Assembly: GCA_963757115.1 (NCBI GenBank)
Contig: CAVWQV010000003.1
Location: forward strand, 1-64,000
Reading direction: 5' to 3'
DNA length: 64,000 nucleotides
Source: CAVWQV01 sp963757115
GTDB lineage: Bacteria; Pseudomonadota; Alphaproteobacteria; Acetobacterales; Acetobacteraceae
Shown: positions 11,890 to 22,462 of the stretch, piece by piece
Position numbering within the stretch: position 1 is the stretch's first letter
Layout of the letters: every line of letters begins with the position of its first letter
The notes under the pieces: model-generated
What the model was told of the DNA's origin: nothing
Seen by the model: the letters and a program-made list of their open reading frames with translations, nothing else
The model's database searches: none
Position numbers and translations under genes: made by a program

Positions 11890-13122
11890 ATGAAGCGCCG
11901 AACCCTGATGCGCAGCGCCGCGGCCGCACCGCTGCTCGGCCTGGCGCGCGGCCATTTCGCGCAGGCCGCGACCCCGATCAAGATCGGCCTGCTGGAAGAC
12001 ACATCGGGCGATCTCGCACTGTTCGGCATTCCCAAGCTGCACGGCTCGCAGCTTGCGGTGGCGGAGGTGAACGCCGCGGGCGGCATCATGGGCCGCCCGA
12101 TCGAACTCACGCACCTCGACCCGCAAGGCGACAACGCGCGCTATCAGGAGTTCGCGCGCCGCGTACTGCAACGCGACAAGGTGGACGTACTGATCGGCGG
12201 CATCACTTCGGCCTCACGCGAAGCGATCCGGCCGATCGTGGATCGTCTCAACGCCTTCTACATCTACACCAACCAGTATGAAGGCGGCGTGTGCGACGGC
12301 AACATGCTGAGCGTCGGCGCCGTGCCCGAGCAGCAGCTTTCCACTCTGCTACCCTGGATGGTCGAGAAGTTCGGCAAGAAGGTCTACACGGTCGCCGCCG
12401 ACTACAATTTCGGCCATTTGTCGGCGGAATGGGGCGAGAGCATACTCAAGCCGCTCGGGTGCCAGATCCTGGGCGAGGAATTCATCCCGCTCGGCGTGTC
12501 GCAGTTCGGCTCCACCATCCAGAACATCCAGCGCGCGAAGCCGGACTGGCTCTACATGCTGGACGTCGGCGCCGCGCAAGGCTCGTTCTACGAGCAGAAG
12601 AACGCCGCCGGGGTGAACCTGCCAATGGCAAGCCCGATCAAGCTGATGCTCGGGTTCGAGCACAAGCGCTTCCCGCCCGGCGTGATGAACGGCATGTACG
12701 CCGCGGCCAATTGGTTCGAGGAACTGGACACGCCGGCCGCCCAGGATTTCAAGCGGCGCTGGCGGGCCAAGTTCCCAGACGAGGTCTACATCAACGACAT
12801 GGGCTACAACGCCTATGTCGCGATCTACATGTACAAGATGCTGGTGGAACGTGCGAAGTCGACCGGCAAGGACGCCATTCGCGCTGTGATGGCGACCGGC
12901 GATGCCGGAATTGATGCGCCCGAAGGGCGGATCATGATCGACCCAAAAAGTCAGCATTGCTCGCACGTGATGCGCTTGATCGAGGCAGACGCGCAGAACC
13001 ACATCGACGTGCTGAAGGATTTCGGGTCGATCCAGCCTTACTGGTTGGGCAAGGTAGGCTGCGACCTCACGAAAAATGATCCGAAGGAGCAATACACGCC
13101 GGATCACTTACCCGGCCATTGA
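11890..13122 (+). CDS. ABC transporter substrate-binding protein, urea/amide type
   Basis: The 410-residue protein starts with a Tat-like or Sec signal (KRRTLMRS followed by a hydrophobic run ending at AQAA) and is then a periplasmic binding protein of the Peripla_BP_5 group, which includes UrtA, AmiC and FmdD. Features are IKIGLLEDTSGDLALFG, AVAEVNAAGGIMGRPIEL, NQYEGGVCDGNML and TVAADYNFGHLSAEWG. It would capture urea, a short amide or a related compound for the four downstream transporter subunits. The ATG at 11890 follows TCAGGAGATC; longer frames upstream run into the amidase gene. The gene lies 28 bases after the amidase and 10 bases before the first permease. Confidence 0.92.
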   Translation: MKRRTLMRSAAAAPLLGLARGHFAQAATPIKIGLLEDTSGDLALFGIPKLHGSQLAVAEVNAAGGIMGRPIELTHLDPQGDNARYQEFARRVLQRDKVDVLIGGITSASREAIRPIVDRLNAFYIYTNQYEGGVCDGNMLSVGAVPEQQLSTLLPWMVEKFGKKVYTVAADYNFGHLSAEWGESILKPLGCQILGEEFIPLGVSQFGSTIQNIQRAKPDWLYMLDVGAAQGSFYEQKNAAGVNLPMASPIKLMLGFEHKRFPPGVMNGMYAAANWFEELDTPAAQDFKRRWRAKFPDEVYINDMGYNAYVAIYMYKMLVERAKSTGKDAIRAVMATGDAGIDAPEGRIMIDPKSQHCSHVMRLIEADAQNHIDVLKDFGSIQPYWLGKVGCDLTKNDPKEQYTPDHLPGH

Positions 13123-13132
13123 GACAGGCGCG

Positions 13133-14000
13133 ATGCTCGGAAACCTGTTCTCGTATTTCTATCAGTTCGCCGACGTGTTCGCCTTCTTGGTGCTGTCGGC
13201 GGCGGGTCTCGCCATCATCTTCGGCATGATGGGCGTCATCAACATGGCGCATGGCGAGTTCATCATGTGCGGCGTGTACATGACCGCGGCCACGTATCAC
13301 GCCGGCTTGCCGCTGCCGCTCGCGCAAGCGTGCGGCACGGCGGCGGCGGCGCTGATCGGCGTGGTGCTCGAACTGGTGCTGATCAGGCCGCTGTACACCC
13401 GCCCGCTCAACTCGCTCCTGGTGACGTGGGGGCTCAGCCTGGTCGCGACGCAGGCTCTACTGCTGCTGGTCGGCTCCACCTTTCCCGGCATCGGCACCCC
13501 GGGCGGCGACTTCGTGATCGGCGACTACGGCTTTTCCGTCTATCGCATGGTGCTGTTCGCGGCGTCGCTCGGCGTGCTGGCGTTCGTCTACCTGTTGTTC
13601 ATGCGAACGCGCTTTGGCGTGCATGCCCGCGCCGTGATGCAGAACGCAGCGATGGCGCAGGCGCTCGGCGTCAGGCGCGGCCGCATCTATGCGCTGAGCT
13701 TCGGCATCGGCGCAGGCCTCGCCGGCTTGTGCGGAGCGCTCTACGCGCCGACGATGTCGTTGATCCCGACGATGGGTGCCAGCTTCATCGTGGAAGTCGT
13801 TCGTCACCGTCGTGGTGGGCGGCTCTAGCGTGCTGCTCGGCACCGCTCCGGCCGCGGTGGCGCTCGCTATCGTCCGGTCGGGGCTGAACGCCTGGTACGG
13901 GCAGATCATCGGGCAGATCGGCTTGCTGGTCGCCGTGATCCTCATCATCCGCGTGCTGCCGGACGGGTTCTCCGGCTGGCTCGCCAAGCGCGCCGTCTGA
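13133..14000 (+). CDS. Branched-chain amino acid/urea-type ABC permease, LivH/UrtB-like, frame broken once
   Basis: This is an inner-membrane permease of about 288 residues after repair. It contains SAAGLAIIFGMMGVINMAHG, the typical opening of LivH-like permeases, and several membrane helices. The frame breaks near 13797: up to SFIVE it is in one frame and from FVTVVVGGSSVLLG it is in the next. Dropping a T at 13797 gives the family motif VEAFVTVVVGG exactly, so a sequence error is more likely than a real mutation. It would form the membrane channel with the next permease. It belongs to the amidase-transporter-Hyu operon. Confidence 0.9.
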
Positions 14001-14006
14001 GCGGAG

Positions 14007-15080
14007 ATGCCCTTGCTGCGATTGCTGAACGGCCCACAGACCATGGGCCGCGGGCGCGTCTTCTGGCTCTGCGCCGCACTGGTGCTGGCGGCGGCGCTGA
14101 TCTACCCGCTGTTCGCCGACCCGTACGACGTCGGCAATTTCGGCTACTTCTTCATCTGGATCTTCATGGCGCTCGGCTTGTGCGTCATGTGGGGCCTGTG
14201 CGGGATGCTTTCATTCGGACAGACCTTCTTCTTCGGCATCGGCGGCTACGGTTACGGCGTGCTCGCAATTCTGGGCGGCAACGGGCCGGTCGCCACGATA
14301 GGCGGGCTGTTCGGGGCCGTCGCCCTCGCCAGCCTGGCGGCGGCGGTGCTGGGCTATTTCATGATCTACGGCCGCATCAACGGCGTTTTCTTCGGCATCG
14401 TCACCCTGTCCTTCACCCTCGCCCTCGCATTCTTCCTCGGGCAGACGGCAGGGCCGGAATGGGCGATCGGCAAGGCGCGGCTAAACGGGTTCAACGGCAT
14501 GCAGGGGATGTCGCCGCTCAACATTCCCTGGTTCGGCGGACCGATCGACCTCGAGGAAACCGCGCTCTACTACGCGCTCGTCATCGGGCTCACGGTGACG
14601 TATCTCGGCCTGCGTATCCTCGCCAACTCGCGTTTCGGCAACGTGCTGGTCGCGGTGCGCGAAGACCCGCAGCGGGCCGAACTGCTGGGCTACGACGTGC
14701 GGCGCTACCAGCTCGCGGCATTCGTGCTCGGCAGCGCGCTCGCCGGGGTAAGCGGCGTGCTCTACACCTCCTGGGGACAGTTCATCACGCCGTCCAGCAT
14801 CGGCCTGCCCGCCGCTGCCATGCCGATCGTCTGGGTCGCGTTCTCCGGGCGCACGGACCTGACCGCAACCTTGATCGGCACGTTCGTGCTGCTGTTCGGC
14901 TTCCAGACGCTCACGATCTACAGCCAGGAAGCCGCACTCATCATCATGGGCGCACTGCTCGCGGCCACCATCCTGTTCGTGCCCAAGGGCTTCATCGTGG
15001 GCTTGGGCGAGCTCCTGTCGCGCCCGCGCGCGCGCCGCGCCATGCGCCGCTCATTGGCGCCGAAAGATGCCGGGCCGTGA
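14007..15080 (+). CDS. Branched-chain amino acid/urea-type ABC permease, LivM/UrtC-like
   Basis: The product of 357 residues is the second permease of the importer. It has about nine hydrophobic segments, the family stretch ALGLCVMWGLCGMLSFGQTF, and the cytoplasmic coupling loop with LVAVREDPQRAELLGYDVRR that contacts the ATPases. Its size matches UrtC and LivM proteins. It begins 6 bases after the first permease and its stop overlaps the GTG start of the ATPase that follows, so the genes are translationally coupled. Confidence 0.93.
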   Translation: MPLLRLLNGPQTMGRGRVFWLCAALVLAAALIYPLFADPYDVGNFGYFFIWIFMALGLCVMWGLCGMLSFGQTFFFGIGGYGYGVLAILGGNGPVATIGGLFGAVALASLAAAVLGYFMIYGRINGVFFGIVTLSFTLALAFFLGQTAGPEWAIGKARLNGFNGMQGMSPLNIPWFGGPIDLEETALYYALVIGLTVTYLGLRILANSRFGNVLVAVREDPQRAELLGYDVRRYQLAAFVLGSALAGVSGVLYTSWGQFITPSSIGLPAAAMPIVWVAFSGRTDLTATLIGTFVLLFGFQTLTIYSQEAALIIMGALLAATILFVPKGFIVGLGELLSRPRARRAMRRSLAPKDAGP

Positions 15081-15799
15081 GCGATTTGCTCGAAATCGAG
15101 AAGATCAGCAAAAGCTTCGGCGGCTTCTTCGCCGTGACCGACGTCGATCTCGCCGTCGCGGAAGGCACGATCCATTGCTTGATCGGCCCTAATGGCGCGG
15201 GCAAGAGCACGCTTTTCAAGCTGGTGGTCGGCACCTACGCGCCGACCAGCGGGCACATCCGCTTTCGCGGGCGGGATGTGACTCACGCCAAGCCGTTCGC
15301 GCGCGTGCAGGGCGGCATGAGCATCAAGATGCAGGCGCCAAGCGTGTTCAAGGCGCTGCCGGTGCGGCAGAACCTGCACATCGCCCTGCAACATCACACG
15401 GCACCCGACCAGCTCGCGCGCGAGGAGGACCGGCTGCTCGACCTGCTCGACCTCGGCGCGGACGCCGCCAAGCCCGCCGGCGCGCTGTCGCATGGCCAGC
15501 AGCAATGGCTCGAGATCGGCATGGCGGTCGCGCTGAAGCCGATCCTGCTGCTGCTCGACGAACCCACCGCCGGCTTGTCGCCGGATGAAACCTTTCGCAC
15601 CGGAGAGCTGGTCCAGCGCCTGAGCGCCGGCGGGATGACGGTGCTGGCGGTCGAGCACGACATGTCGTTCGTGCGGCAGATCGCGACGACGGTGACGGTG
15701 CTGCATCTCGGCCGGACGTTCGCGAAGGGCACGGTCGAGGAGATCGTCGCCGACCCGCGCGTCGCGGAAATCTATCTCGGCGTGCCGCATGCCGCTTGA
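15077..15799 (+). CDS. ABC transporter ATP-binding protein, LivG/UrtD-like
   Basis: An ATPase of 240 residues that powers the importer. Walker A is GPNGAGKST, the signature motif is a variant LSHGQQQWLEIG, and Walker B is ILLLLDEPTAGLSP followed by the switch His in VEHDMSFV. The combination SHGQQQWLEIGMAL is typical of UrtD. The start is GTG at 15077, overlapping the stop of the permease. This fits a urea/amide-type transporter better than a leucine one. The stop overlaps the start of the second ATPase by 11 bases. Confidence 0.93.
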   Translation: MSDLLEIEKISKSFGGFFAVTDVDLAVAEGTIHCLIGPNGAGKSTLFKLVVGTYAPTSGHIRFRGRDVTHAKPFARVQGGMSIKMQAPSVFKALPVRQNLHIALQHHTAPDQLAREEDRLLDLLDLGADAAKPAGALSHGQQQWLEIGMAVALKPILLLLDEPTAGLSPDETFRTGELVQRLSAGGMTVLAVEHDMSFVRQIATTVTVLHLGRTFAKGTVEEIVADPRVAEIYLGVPHAA

Positions 15800-16497
15800 G
15801 CCGATGCTGGAGGTGGCGGGGCTTCGGTCGAGCTATGGCGCGACCCCAATCCTCACCGGCGTCGACCTTAGCGTAGGCAAGGCCGAGATCGTTGCCTTGA
15901 TCGGCCGCAACGGCGTGGGCAAGACGACGACCATGCGCTGCCTCATCGGCCTGCTTCGCGCGACCGGCGGCACGATCCGCTTTCAGGGCCAGGACGTGAC
16001 CCACCTTGCGGCCGACGACCGGGCGCGGCTCGGCATCGGCTACATCCCGCAGGGGCGCGACGTGTTTCCCCGCATGACGGTGGCGGAGAATCTCCAGCTC
16101 GGGGAACTGATTGGTGGAGGGCACACTTCGCGCACCGATCTCGTGTTCCAGTATTTCCCCATCCTGCGCGACCGCCGCAAGCAGATGGCGGGCACGTTGT
16201 CGGGCGGCCAGCAGCAGCAATTGGCGATCGGGCGGGTGCTGGTCGGCGCCCCGGCGCTGATCCTGCTCGATGAGCCGTCCGAAGGCGTCCAGCCCTCCAT
16301 CGTGCAGGGGATCTGCCGCGCCTTGCGCGCGATTCGCGACGATCTCGGCGCCACCATCCTGATCGTCGAGCAGAACATGGACACCATCCTGACCATGGCC
16401 GAACGCGCCTACGTCATGGAAAAGGGGCACGTCGTCGCCCGGCTGGAGGGGGGCGAACGTCTCGCAGGAAAGCGTCCGACGCCACCTGCTGCTATAG
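15789..16497 (+). CDS. ABC transporter ATP-binding protein, LivF/UrtE-like, frame broken near its end
   Basis: The second ATPase, about 235 residues. Walker A is GRNGVGKTT, the signature is LSGGQQQQLAIGR, and Walker B is LILLDEPSEGVQPSIV; this last motif is characteristic of UrtE/LivF proteins. In the frame of the main body the protein would run on past its natural end into the next gene. In the adjacent frame the expected tail SQESVRRHLLL and a stop are found at 16470-16497, so there is a one-base surplus between about 16450 and 16465. Dropping T16460 repairs it. It completes the importer. Confidence 0.92.
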
Positions 16498-16527
16498 AGG
16501 ATCAACAGTGGTGGGGAGGAAAGCGGG

Positions 16528-18638
16528 ATGTCGGAGCCGGTGAGCAAAGCGGGCCTCGTCCGCGTCGGGGTGGACGTGGGCGGCACGTTCACCGATCTTG
16601 TGATGGCCGACATGCGCGGCGGCGCGCAGCGCGTTGTGGTGCACAAGGTGCCGAGCACACCTGCCGACCAGTCGATCGGCGTGGTCGACGGCGTGCGGGA
16701 ACTGTGCCGCCTGGCCGACGTCGCGCCCGGGGACATCAGCGTGCTGTTCCACGGCACGACGGTAGCCACCAACATGGTGATCGAGCGCAAGGGCGCCGAG
16801 GTCGGGATGATCACCACGCGCGGCTTCCGCGACATCCTGCACATGGCGCGACATAAGCGGCCGCACAACTTCTCGCTGCAGTTCGATGTCCCCTGGCAAA
16901 GCGCGCCCCTGATCAAGCGCCGCAACCGGCTGGTGGTGAGCGAGCGCATCCTGCCACCAGACGGCGCAATCGAGACGCCGCTGAATCGAGGACGAGGTGC
17001 GCGAAGCCGCCGAGCTGTTCCGCAAGCGCAAGCTCGACGCGGTGGTGATCGGTTTCCTGTTCTCGTTCCTCAACGACGCCCACGAGCGGCGCGCCGCCGA
17101 GATCGTACGGGAGGTGATGCCGGATGCATTCGTCTGCACGTCGTCGGAGGTCGTCAACACGATCAGGGAATACGAGCGCTTCTCGACCGTCGCGATGAAC
17201 GCCTATATCGGCCCGCGCACCTCTTTGTACCTCAACCAGCTGCAGGGCCGCCTGCAGGCGGCGGGCGTGCGCGCGCCGGTGCGGATCATGCAGTCGAACG
17301 GCGGCATCTCCACGGTCGAAAACTCGATCGCGCGGCCGGTCGGCCTGCTGTTGTCCGGCCCGGCGGGCGGCGTCATCGGCGGACGCGCAACTGGCCAGGC
17401 CTGCGGCGTCCGAAACGTCATCACCATCGACATCGGCGGCACCTCGGCCGACATCAGCGTGATCCGCGACGGCCAGGCGACGATCAAGAACCCGCGCGAC
17501 ACGCAGGTGGCTCTGCTGCCGGTGCTGGTGCCGATGCTCGACATCGACGCGATCGGGGCCGGCGGCGGCTCCATCGCTTACATCGACGCGGGCGGCGCCT
17601 TCCGCGTCGGCCCGCGCTCGGCGGGCGCGGCACCCGGTCCGGCGTGCTACGGCCACGGTGGGACGGAACCGACCGTGACCGACGCGCAAGTGGTGCTCGG
17701 CCGCCTCGACCCGGACCGCTTTCTCGGCGGCGACCTCAAGATCGACCCCGACCTCGCGCACCGCGCCATTGAGACGCGGCTGGCAGGGCCGCTCGGCCTG
17801 TCGGTGACGGATGCAGCGCTTGGGGTTCTTCGCATCATCAACAATACGATGGCGCTGGCGATCAACAGCAACTCGGTCGCCAAGGGCATCGACCCACGGG
17901 GTTTCTCGCTGATGGCGTTCGGCGGGGCGGGCCCGCTGCATGGCGTTGCACTGGCCGAGATCATTGCGGCACGGGACGTGATCTCGCCGCTGCATCCTGG
18001 CATCACCGCCGCGATCGGAATGCTGGAGACCGACCTGCAATACGAGTACACCCGCTCCGTCCTGGTGGTGCTCAGCAAGGCTCAGGAGGATGAGTTTGAT
18101 CGGCTGGAGGAGGCGTTCGCCGAACTCGAACAGGAAGCGGCAGCACAGCTTGAAAGTGATGGTGTCCCGCGAAACCTCCGGCATTTCGATCGGGTACTGG
18201 AATGCCGCTACGTGGGCCAGGGTTTCGAGCTCAGGGCCGAAGTACCTGAAGGCCCGGTGAACAAGGAGAGCGTGGCAACCGTAATCCGCAACTTCTACAA
18301 CGCCCACCTGCTCGTCTATGGCCACGCCTTCGACGAGCAGCTGGTGGAGGCGGTCACTGTACGACTGATCGCGCGCGGCGAGACGGACACGTTGCGGCTG
18401 CCCGAAATCGGGCGTGGCGGCCGGCGCGATCCGGCGGAGGCGAGAAATGTACGTAAGGGACACGGTGTTCGACGACGGGCAGTCGCTGCCGACGCCGCGC
18501 TACGCTCGGGACCGATTGCTGGCCGAGGACACCGTGAACGGGCCGGCCATCATCACGCAGCACAACAGCACCACAATCGTGCCGCCGGGCTACACCGCCC
18601 GCACCTTGTCGCACGGCGACATCCTGATTGCCCGCTGA
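16528..18638 (+). CDS. hyuA: Hydantoinase/oxoprolinase subunit A, frame broken twice
   Basis: Repaired, this is a 702-residue ATP-dependent subunit of the HyuA family. The N-terminal part carries the ASKHA phosphate loop GVDVGGTFTDLVM and FHGTTVATNMVIERKGA; the second half carries ITIDIGGTSADISVI and FGGAGPLHGVALAE. The frame shifts at 16986 (dropping one T restores LNEDEVREAAE) and again between 18418 and 18449, after which MYVRDTVFDDG to HGDILIAR and the stop at 18636-18638 follow. Because the second break skips that stop, the uncorrected sequence reads as a false fusion with the next gene. With HyuB it should open a cyclic amide at the cost of ATP. Family members act on 5-oxoproline, hydantoins, lactams or, in acetone carboxylases, ketones. 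Confidence 0.92.
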
Positions 18639-18652
18639 ACGGAGCCGCTGAC

Positions 18653-20431
18653 ATGAGCGAAACTGTCGACCCGATCACCTTGCAGGTCATCGGCGGCGCG
18701 CTGCACGCGATCGCCGAGCAGATGGGCAACGTGCTCTACCGCATGTCCTATTCGTCCATCATCCGCGAAAGCCAGGATCTCGGCGCGGGGCTGTTCGACC
18801 GAGGGTTCAACACCTTGGCGGAAAGCGATTCGACGCCCATGCACATCGGCTCGCTCCCCGGCTACTTGCGCGGGATCGAGAAGACGGTGCCGCTCGATGC
18901 CTGGAAGCCGGGCGACCTTGTGATCCACAATCATCCGTATTTCGGCGCGAGCCATTCGCCCGACATCGCCATCGTGATGCCGGTGTTCCACGAGGGCGCG
19001 CTGGTCGGGTTCTCGGCTAATACGGCGCACCACGTCGATATCGGTGCGGCCACACCGGGCCTCATCATCGACTTACCCGACATGTTCGCCGAAGGGATGC
19101 TGTTCAACGGGGTGAAACTCTACGAAGAGGGCAAGCGCAACGAGGCGCTGTGGAACTACATCCGCAGCAATACCCGCGTGCCCGACTTGGTGATGGGCGA
19201 CTTGTCCGCACAGATCGCCTCCGTCGAGCTCGGCGTTCGCCGGTTCCAGGAGCTGCTCGCGACCTATGGCGAGGAAACCGTGCTGCAGGCGACGCGGCAG
19301 CTAATGGACTATTCGGAAGCGGCACTCCGGCGCGAGCTCGCCAAGATCCCCGATGGCGACTACGAGGCTGAAGGCTTTCTCGACGACGACGGGCGCAACC
19401 GCGGCCGGAACCTGCCGGTGAAGGTGACGGTGCGCATTCGCGGCGACGGCGTGGAAGTGGACCTCACGGGCTCATCGCCGCAGGTGCCGACCGCGTACAA
19501 TGTCCCGTTCGAAGGATCGACCAAGGTCGCGTGCTTCTTTGCGTTCCGCGCGTTGCTGCTCGACACCTACACCAACCCCGATCCGATACCGGCCAACGAG
19601 GGGTCGTTCCGCCCCGTGAAGGTCACCGCGCCGCTGGGCTGCATCTTCAACCCGATCGCCCCCGTGGCAGCGGAAGCGCGGTTCTCGCAAATCCAGCGCG
19701 TCGTCGATCTCATCATCAAGGCGCTGGCCCCGGTGCTGCCGGATCGCTGCACGGCGGGCAACGCCGCGACCTTGTCGTTCGCAGCGTTCTCGGGCGTCCG
19801 GCCGTCGGGCGATTACTGGGTGTTCCTCGAAGTGAATGAGGCGGCGATGGGCGGTCGTCCGGGGTCGGACGGCCCCGACACTGTCGAGGAGCTGATGCGC
19901 AACACGCGCAACAACCCGCTTGAGGACCTCGGGATGCACCTCCCGTTGCTGTGCGACCGCTACGAGGTGCGCGATGACGTGTTTCCAGGTCCGGGCAAGT
20001 TCCGGGGCGGGATGGGCGTCATCAAGTCGCAACGGTTCCTGGGCACGGGCTCGGTCACGCACGAGTCGGATCGGCACGAGGACAAGCCGTGGGGCGTGTT
20101 CGGCGGCCAGGCGGGCCACGGCGGGAGGCTCGAAATCTACAACGCGCGAGATCCCTCCGCCATCGAGCAGCACCCGGCCAAGATTTCCGGCCGGCTCACG
20201 GAACCCGGCGATGTGATGTCCTACCTGTCGCCGTGCGGCGGCGGCTACGGCGATCCGCTGGAGCGCGATCCGGAAAAAACGCTCGACGACATCCTCGACG
20301 GCTACATCACCCCCGAGCACGCGTTGGAAACTTATGGTGTCGCTGTGGACCCGGTGGATGACGGGTATGGCTGGGCGTTGAACCTGCAGAAGACCACCGA
20401 GCGCCGGCGGGAATTGCGCGGCGGCCGATAA
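18653..20431 (+). CDS. hyuB: Hydantoinase/oxoprolinase subunit B
   Basis: The 592-residue partner of HyuA. It begins with the family hallmark DPITLQVIGGALHAIAEQMG and carries SYSSIIRESQDLGAGLFD, IHNHPYFGASHSPDI and the metal-site region around HHVDIGAATPG. Near its end the sequence SPCGGGYGDPLERDP is also typical. The ATG at 18653 lies 14 bases after the hyuA stop, with GGAGCCGCT upstream. The hyuA and hyuB order, directly behind an amide-type importer, supports a catabolic role. The gene ends before a hairpin that separates it from htpG on the other strand. Confidence 0.95.
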   Translation: MSETVDPITLQVIGGALHAIAEQMGNVLYRMSYSSIIRESQDLGAGLFDRGFNTLAESDSTPMHIGSLPGYLRGIEKTVPLDAWKPGDLVIHNHPYFGASHSPDIAIVMPVFHEGALVGFSANTAHHVDIGAATPGLIIDLPDMFAEGMLFNGVKLYEEGKRNEALWNYIRSNTRVPDLVMGDLSAQIASVELGVRRFQELLATYGEETVLQATRQLMDYSEAALRRELAKIPDGDYEAEGFLDDDGRNRGRNLPVKVTVRIRGDGVEVDLTGSSPQVPTAYNVPFEGSTKVACFFAFRALLLDTYTNPDPIPANEGSFRPVKVTAPLGCIFNPIAPVAAEARFSQIQRVVDLIIKALAPVLPDRCTAGNAATLSFAAFSGVRPSGDYWVFLEVNEAAMGGRPGSDGPDTVEELMRNTRNNPLEDLGMHLPLLCDRYEVRDDVFPGPGKFRGGMGVIKSQRFLGTGSVTHESDRHEDKPWGVFGGQAGHGGRLEIYNARDPSAIEQHPAKISGRLTEPGDVMSYLSPCGGGYGDPLERDPEKTLDDILDGYITPEHALETYGVAVDPVDDGYGWALNLQKTTERRRELRGGR

Positions 20432-20456
20432 CCCGCGACCCGATCAACATCAACAA

Positions 20457-20483
20457 CCCCTCTGCCCTTTTCGGGAGGAGGGG
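20457..20483. terminator. Hairpin between hyuB and htpG
   Basis: CCCCTCTGCCC and GGGAGGAGGGG face each other across a short TTTTC loop, giving an 11-base stem with two mismatches in the middle. It lies between the ends of two convergent genes, so it could end transcription from both sides. No clear T-run follows. Confidence 0.5.
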
Positions 20484-20489
20484 AAGCGA

Positions 20490-22319
<1,830 letters not shown>

Positions 22320-22346
22320 GCCGTGTCCTCCTTTGCTCGCGCGCGC

Positions 22347-22375
22347 CATATGTGCCTGATAACGTTTGCGTTCAA
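22347..22375 (-). promoter_or_regulatory. Candidate htpG promoter
   Basis: On the minus strand TTGAAC and CATATG stand 17 bases apart, and the upstream bases of the second box read CACATAT, close to the CCCCATAT of heat-shock promoters. The element is about 28 bases before the htpG start. A sigma-32 role is plausible for a chaperone gene, but the match is only moderate. Confidence 0.35.
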
Positions 22376-22462
22376 TACACGCTTGAAGTCCGGAGAGGGC
22401 TGACAACGGGACTCGCCCGCGTTGTGCTTGCAAACCCGGTCACAAGCCCCAAACATGACCGC

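Noticed and set aside
13076..14000. Programmed ribosomal frameshifting as the cause of the permease break
   Set aside because: No slippery heptamer or downstream structure stands out at 13797, and removal of one T gives the family motif directly, as at unrelated genes.
16997..20431. A single 1144-residue HyuA-HyuB fusion protein
   Set aside because: The hyuA stop at 18636-18638 and the hyuB start at 18653 are both present and well placed. The fusion arises only because a one-base break near 18440 moves the reading out of the frame that holds that stop.
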